Of a stretch of DNA of 9,057 nucleotides, positions 6,720 to 9,057 are shown in pieces. Position numbers and translations under genes: made by a program. The stretch comes from Deltaproteobacteria bacterium (lineage in GTDB: Bacteria > Desulfobacterota > Desulfobacteria > Desulfobacterales > Desulfosalsimonadaceae), in NCBI GenBank assembly GCA_024280875.1, contig JAJRPH010000050.1:1-9057 (forward strand). Direction: 5' to 3'. The notes beneath the pieces were generated by a model, which did no database searches, was not told the origin of the DNA, and saw nothing but the letters and a program-made list of their open reading frames with translations. The first letter of the stretch is position 1. The number at the start of each line of letters is the position of its first letter.

Positions 6720-6887
6720 CTATAAATACGCTTCAATAACAATTGTCACGTTTTCTGTAGATCCGAAAAAGAAGTGATCAGCCCCGTTGATGACCTCAAA
6801 GGTACTGTCCGGGTTCCATGTTTGGACCAGTTTTTTAACCAGATCCGGCGGCGCAAATTCATCGCGGCTGCCGGTGACCACCAGTTT
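6720..6887 (-). pseudogene. Alpha/beta hydrolase remnant, copy 2 (C-terminal third only)
   Basis: On the - strand the frame KLVVTGSRDEFAPPDLV (from 6887) continues through a TWNPDSTFEVINGADHFFFG stretch to a TAG at 6720-6722. It corresponds to residues 146 to about 192 of the intact hydrolase and keeps the catalytic Asp and His, but lacks the nucleophile and has no start codon of its own. The final residues (STENVTIVIEAYL) differ from both other copies. Homology stops sharply at 6887, where AT-rich sequence (6888-6934) leads to the relE-type gene. This remnant explains most of the gene-free interval 6621-6934; the remainder (6621-6719) is AT-rich leader of the PEGA lipoprotein gene, without a convincing promoter. 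Confidence 0.83.
6838..6887 (-). repeat. Hydrolase core direct repeat, copy 2
   Basis: Second copy of the 50-bp core described at 5468-5517. Here the upstream end of the homology coincides with the core edge at 6887, which would be the expected position of a recombination junction. Confidence 0.78.
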
Positions 6888-6934
6888 AATATAAAAGATA
6901 AGATCAATAGGTATTTCGATGGATTAAAGAAGAA

Positions 6935-7234
6935 TCAGATTTTTTTAAGATTACGAAATGTTTCTTCGTATATGATTTTTCGTGGTCCGATGGTGATGAT
7001 GTCAATTTGGTGCCTGTCCAGGCGAACACGATAAATGATTCGATAACGTTTAACGCGATAGCTTCTCAGGCCTTTCAGCTCATCCTTGAGAGCTTTGCCG
7101 CTGTGGGGATCTTTAAGAATGCCTCTTAAACCGGATCGAATGTGCGATTTGATTACCGGATGGAGCTTCTTTAGAAGAGATGCAACATCGTCCGGAACCC
7201 TCAGGATAAATTTTTCTTCAGCCGGTGTCATCAT
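6935..7234 (-). CDS. RelE/ParE-family toxin (type II toxin-antitoxin)
   Basis: A 99-residue protein of the RelE/ParE superfamily. RelE-type members cut mRNA on the ribosome and ParE-type members poison DNA gyrase; the sequence does not decide between them. The typical signature is present: an N-terminal helix pair (VPDDVASLLKKLHPVIKSHI), GILKDPHSGKAL, then the beta core LKGLRSYRVKRYRIIYRV (53-70) and IGPRKIIYEE (82-91). Basic residues R60, R63 and R65 with Tyr68, Arg85 and Tyr89 lie where RelE-type RNA contacts are expected. The start overlaps the antitoxin stop by four bases (ATGA at 7231-7234), so the two are translationally coupled. A second Met codon follows at once. The gene ends 48 bp from the hydrolase copy 2 remnant. 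Confidence 0.9.
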   Translation of the reverse strand: MMTPAEEKFILRVPDDVASLLKKLHPVIKSHIRSGLRGILKDPHSGKALKDELKGLRSYRVKRYRIIYRVRLDRHQIDIITIGPRKIIYEETFRNLKKI

Positions 7235-7494
7235 TCATGCAGCAATTCTTCCAGGGTGTAAAGCGATGCGTTGCCTTTTTTCAGGGATTCCAGGCCATTT
7301 TTGATTTCTTCCATCAGATCAGCATCAAAACGAATTGTCATGGTTTCCCGCCAGCTTTCAAATTCATCCGGACTCACCAGCACGGCAACCGGCCGCCCGT
7401 TTTTAGTTATGACTACCTCTTCATCGGTTTCTTTGATGGAATTCACTATAGCGCTTAATTTCATCTTGGCTTCTGACACGGATATTGTATTCAT
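7231..7494 (-). CDS. Phd/YefM-family antitoxin
   Basis: An 87-residue antitoxin that should bind and neutralise the RelE-type toxin encoded immediately after it and repress their shared promoter. The Phd/YefM domain is at residues 1-50: ISVSEAKMKLSAIVNSI, then EEVVITKNGRPVAVLVSPDEF. The C-terminal part (51-87) is acidic and helical, as expected of the toxin-binding segment. It ends in a TGA that overlaps the toxin ATG. The start at 7494 is preceded by AAGGA at 7503-7507, eight bases away. Antitoxin-first order and a four-base overlap are standard for this family. Confidence 0.92.
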   Translation of the reverse strand: MNTISVSEAKMKLSAIVNSIKETDEEVVITKNGRPVAVLVSPDEFESWRETMTIRFDADLMEEIKNGLESLKKGNASLYTLEELLHE

Positions 7495-7502
7495 GATATG
7501 GG

Positions 7503-7562
7503 TCCTTATTTTGGTTGACCTGAATTCAGCCTATATTAAAAAATACACTGATCCATTGTCAA
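7503..7562 (-). promoter_or_regulatory. Toxin-antitoxin promoter, operator candidate and ribosome binding site
   Basis: On the - strand, TTGACA (7557-7562) is a perfect -35 and TTTAAT (7535-7540), 16 bp away, a good -10. A perfect palindrome CTGAATTCAG (7520-7529) lies between the -10 and the Shine-Dalgarno AAGGA (7503-7507), a likely place for autorepression by a Phd/YefM dimer. The operator role is inferred. Confidence 0.5.
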
Positions 7563-7573
7563 GCAGAATGATT

Positions 7574-7579
7574 TATAAT
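7574..7579 (+). promoter_or_regulatory. Possible -10 element for the HEPN/MNT pair
   Basis: A perfect TATAAT on the + strand, about 95 bp before the HEPN start, within the 175-bp divergent interval. No good -35 is seen at 16-18 bp. It lies 12 bp beyond the -35 of the oppositely directed toxin-antitoxin promoter, so the two promoters would share space. Confidence 0.3.
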
Positions 7580-7669
7580 GCAGGGTATTTTTGTTCTGTA
7601 TAGAAATATTGTTTTTTCTTAATAAATAATGTAGATTTTAGTAAATTTTAAAAAAAATATCTGAAACCT

Positions 7670-8062
7670 ATGATAAAAGATGAACATAAAAAATATTGGC
7701 TTGAAAGTGCCGATCATGATTTGAAAACTGCTCAGAGTCTGTTTAAAGCAGAAAAGTATGATTGGTGCCTTTTTGTGGGGCATCTGGTATTGGAAAAAAC
7801 GTTAAAAGCGATTTATATCGATAGGCATGATGATAAACTTCCACCCAGGATTCATAATCTCGTAAGATTGGGAGAATATTGCCAAATACAAATGAGAGAT
7901 GAACAAAAGTTCTTTTTGGATCAGGTAACTGATTTTAATATCCAAACTCGATATCCTGATTACCAGTTTGATTTTTATAAAATGTGTACAAAAGAATATG
8001 CGGAATCCAATTTTAATAAAATAAAGGAATATTATCAATGGCTCAAATCCCTATTGAGATAA
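7670..8062 (+). CDS. HEPN domain protein (probable toxin of a HEPN/MNT pair)
   Basis: A 130-residue all-helical HEPN protein of the Pfam HEPN type. HEPN proteins paired with MNT nucleotidyltransferases act as toxins, usually RNases, that the partner silences by AMP addition. Family features are HKKYWLESADHDLKTAQSLF (6-25), YDWCLFVGHLVLEKTLKA (30-47), the loop LPPRIHNLVRL (57-67) and a RYPDY motif at 94-98. The classical R-x4-6-H RNase motif is not present anywhere in the protein: no Arg has a His five to seven residues after it. The activity may therefore rest on the RYPDY segment or differ from HepT. The stop overlaps the downstream MNT gene by 25 bases. No good Shine-Dalgarno precedes the ATG. 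The gene is visibly AT-rich compared with the hydrolase and regulator genes, which suggests transfer. Confidence 0.88.
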   Translation: MIKDEHKKYWLESADHDLKTAQSLFKAEKYDWCLFVGHLVLEKTLKAIYIDRHDDKLPPRIHNLVRLGEYCQIQMRDEQKFFLDQVTDFNIQTRYPDYQFDFYKMCTKEYAESNFNKIKEYYQWLKSLLR

Positions 8063-8355
8063 AGGATAAAATTGAAAAATATTTAAATGTGTTAAGGGAG
8101 AATCAAATACCCATAAAAGAGGCAATCCTTTTTGGTAGTTACGCCAATGGGACCCAAAAAGAATGGAGTGATATTGATATTGCCCTTGTATCAACAATAT
8201 TTAAAGGCAATAGAATAAAAGATAAGGATAAGATTCGCCATATAACAATTTCGGTGAGCAGCGAAATTGAAGTGATTCCTTTTTCTCTTAGAGATTTTAA
8301 TAAAAACAATCCCTTGGCAAGAGAAATTATTGATAAGGGGATAAGTCTGCTATAA
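8038..8355 (+). CDS. MNT-type minimal nucleotidyltransferase (probable antitoxin)
   Basis: A 105-residue minimal nucleotidyltransferase of the DNA polymerase beta fold. The catalytic signature GS-x10-DxD is intact: Gly33-Ser34 in LFGSYANG and Asp45/Asp47 in SDIDIAL. The third carboxylate, usually Asp on a later strand, seems to be Glu here (SEIEVIPF, Glu76 or Glu78). In HEPN/MNT systems this enzyme transfers AMP to a tyrosine of the HEPN toxin and inactivates it; the HEPN partner here has tyrosines in its RYPDY and DFY motifs, but the target is not known. The gene starts inside the HEPN gene (25-base overlap) with AAAGGA at 8023-8028, nine bases before ATG. It converges on the hydrolase gene, with 49 bp between stops and no clear terminator. 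Confidence 0.9.
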   Translation: MAQIPIEIKDKIEKYLNVLRENQIPIKEAILFGSYANGTQKEWSDIDIALVSTIFKGNRIKDKDKIRHITISVSSEIEVIPFSLRDFNKNNPLAREIIDKGISLL

Positions 8356-8404
8356 AAGATCAGAAATTATTTCCTAAATTGATCAGGTATGTTGAAGAGT
8401 GATT

Positions 8405-9007
8405 TCATACGTTGTTTTGTATAATTTTAGTTAGTTTGTCCGTAAATCCATAAAAAAAGTGATCCGCCCCGGGAATCATCGTAAAGGCGGCGTCCGGGTT
8501 CCAAGTTTGAACCAGTTTTCCCACCAGATCCGGCGGCGCAAATTCATCACGGCTTCCGGTGACCACCAGTTTCAGGTTCGGGATGGGTGCTTTGGATTCA
8601 AACTTCATCATGGCCGCTGGCGGTGATACCATAAACACTGCATCTGCCGGTGTTCTGTCGATCATTTGGGCGATTACCCAGGCACCGAACGAATATCCGG
8701 CCAGGTCAATGGCCTGAAGATTTTTCCTCTTTAAAAAATCAAACGCAGCTACAACATCGGCCTGTTCCCCGTTACCGTCATCATAGGTTCCAGCGCTTCT
8801 GCCCACCCCCCTGAAATTAAATCTTAAGGTCGTATGCTTTTTCCGCAGATAGGCTTTCTGGATGGTTTCCACAACGATATTGGTCATATCGCCGCCATAC
8901 AATGGATGAGGGTGGGTGAGAATAACCCCCCGCCCGGTTGTCCCTTCAGACAGCAGGCCTTCGAGAACAATACCGTTGTCGCTTGTAAATTCAATGCGTT
9001 CGGGCAT
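8405..9007 (-). CDS. Alpha/beta hydrolase (COG2945-like), intact copy 3
   Basis: A 200-residue cytoplasmic serine hydrolase with an alpha/beta fold; the natural substrate is unknown. The elements are HPHPLYGGDM (32-41, oxyanion region), FNFRGVGRSAG (63-73), the nucleophile elbow GYSFG with Ser106 (104-108), the acid GSRDEF with Asp154 (151-156) and GADHFF with His183 (180-185). There is no signal peptide. Length is normal for the family, so this copy looks functional. The start at 9007 has GGAG at 9016-9019, eight bases upstream. It is the only complete one of three same-orientation copies in the window; the two toxin-antitoxin modules lie between it and copy 2. Its 3' half shares a 97-bp near-identical tract with copy 1. 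Confidence 0.92.
   Translation of the reverse strand: MPERIEFTSDNGIVLEGLLSEGTTGRGVILTHPHPLYGGDMTNIVVETIQKAYLRKKHTTLRFNFRGVGRSAGTYDDGNGEQADVVAAFDFLKRKNLQAIDLAGYSFGAWVIAQMIDRTPADAVFMVSPPAAMMKFESKAPIPNLKLVVTGSRDEFAPPDLVGKLVQTWNPDAAFTMIPGADHFFYGFTDKLTKIIQNNV
8523..8572 (-). repeat. Hydrolase core direct repeat, copy 3 (inside the intact gene)
   Basis: Third copy of the 50-bp core described at 5468-5517, here in its natural place within the hydrolase reading frame. Confidence 0.8.
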
Positions 9008-9027
9008 TAATTTGTCTCCGGTTTCAC

Positions 9028-9040
9028 TATCAGCCTGATA
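9028..9040. promoter_or_regulatory. Short palindrome upstream of the hydrolase gene
   Basis: TATCAG-C-CTGATA is a perfect 13-bp palindrome 20 bp upstream of the hydrolase ATG. It could be an operator half-hidden by the window edge or a chance match. No promoter can be judged because the window ends at 9057. Confidence 0.25.
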
Positions 9041-9057
9041 AAGTGGCTATGATTGCT

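Noticed and set aside
1..9057. CRISPR array, tRNA, rRNA or integrase/transposase gene
   Set aside because: No regularly spaced short repeats, no cloverleaf-like sequence and no recombinase motifs were seen on either strand, despite the insertion-like layout at 5350-9007.

Overview
The protein families point to a Gram-negative bacterium of the deltaproteobacterial / Desulfobacterota type. The clues are a P-II protein next to a NifA-type sigma-54 activator, a membrane-bound diguanylate cyclase with two GAF domains, two outer-membrane-type lipoproteins, and a short palindromic repeat with AACAGGCTGT ends, a type I associate with these genomes. The assignment is inferred from family appearance only; there is no rRNA or tRNA in the window.

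Region 1 (1-4653) is a regulatory block. It opens with the 3' end of a glnB-type P-II gene on the + strand, cut by the window edge. A palindromic, MITE-like repeat of about 145 bp follows, and then a convergent NifA-like activator on the - strand. The two convergent stop codons are each completed by the terminal base of the repeat. Upstream of the activator on the same strand is an 876-residue protein with about ten membrane segments, two GAF-like regions and an intact GGDEF domain (a probable c-di-GMP synthase).

Region 2 (4654-5349) carries a small TRL-like lipoprotein gene on the + strand. It has a candidate promoter, an 8-bp inverted repeat across that promoter and a strong ribosome binding site. 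An 18-nt sequence upstream of its start is complementary, counting one G-U wobble, to a sequence after its stop.

Region 3 (5350-9007) is an accessory hotspot built around one gene, an alpha/beta hydrolase (COG2945-like). The intact copy lies at 8405-9007. Two broken copies of its 3' part lie in the same orientation at 5350-5681 and 6720-6887. Between copies 1 and 2 sits a PEGA/CsgG-like lipoprotein gene. Between copies 2 and 3 sit two divergently transcribed toxin-antitoxin modules: a Phd/YefM-RelE pair (- strand) and a HEPN/MNT pair (+ strand). The layout looks like repeated acquisition of gene modules at one target, each event leaving a displaced 3' end. The lipoprotein stop codon lies 1 bp from where hydrolase homology begins.

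Functionally, region 1 suggests nitrogen-status control plus second-messenger signalling. Region 3 suggests plasmid- or island-style stabilisation modules on a site that has been targeted more than once. The best candidates for something undescribed are the serial hydrolase-3'-end architecture and the 5'/3' complementarity around the TRL lipoprotein gene.
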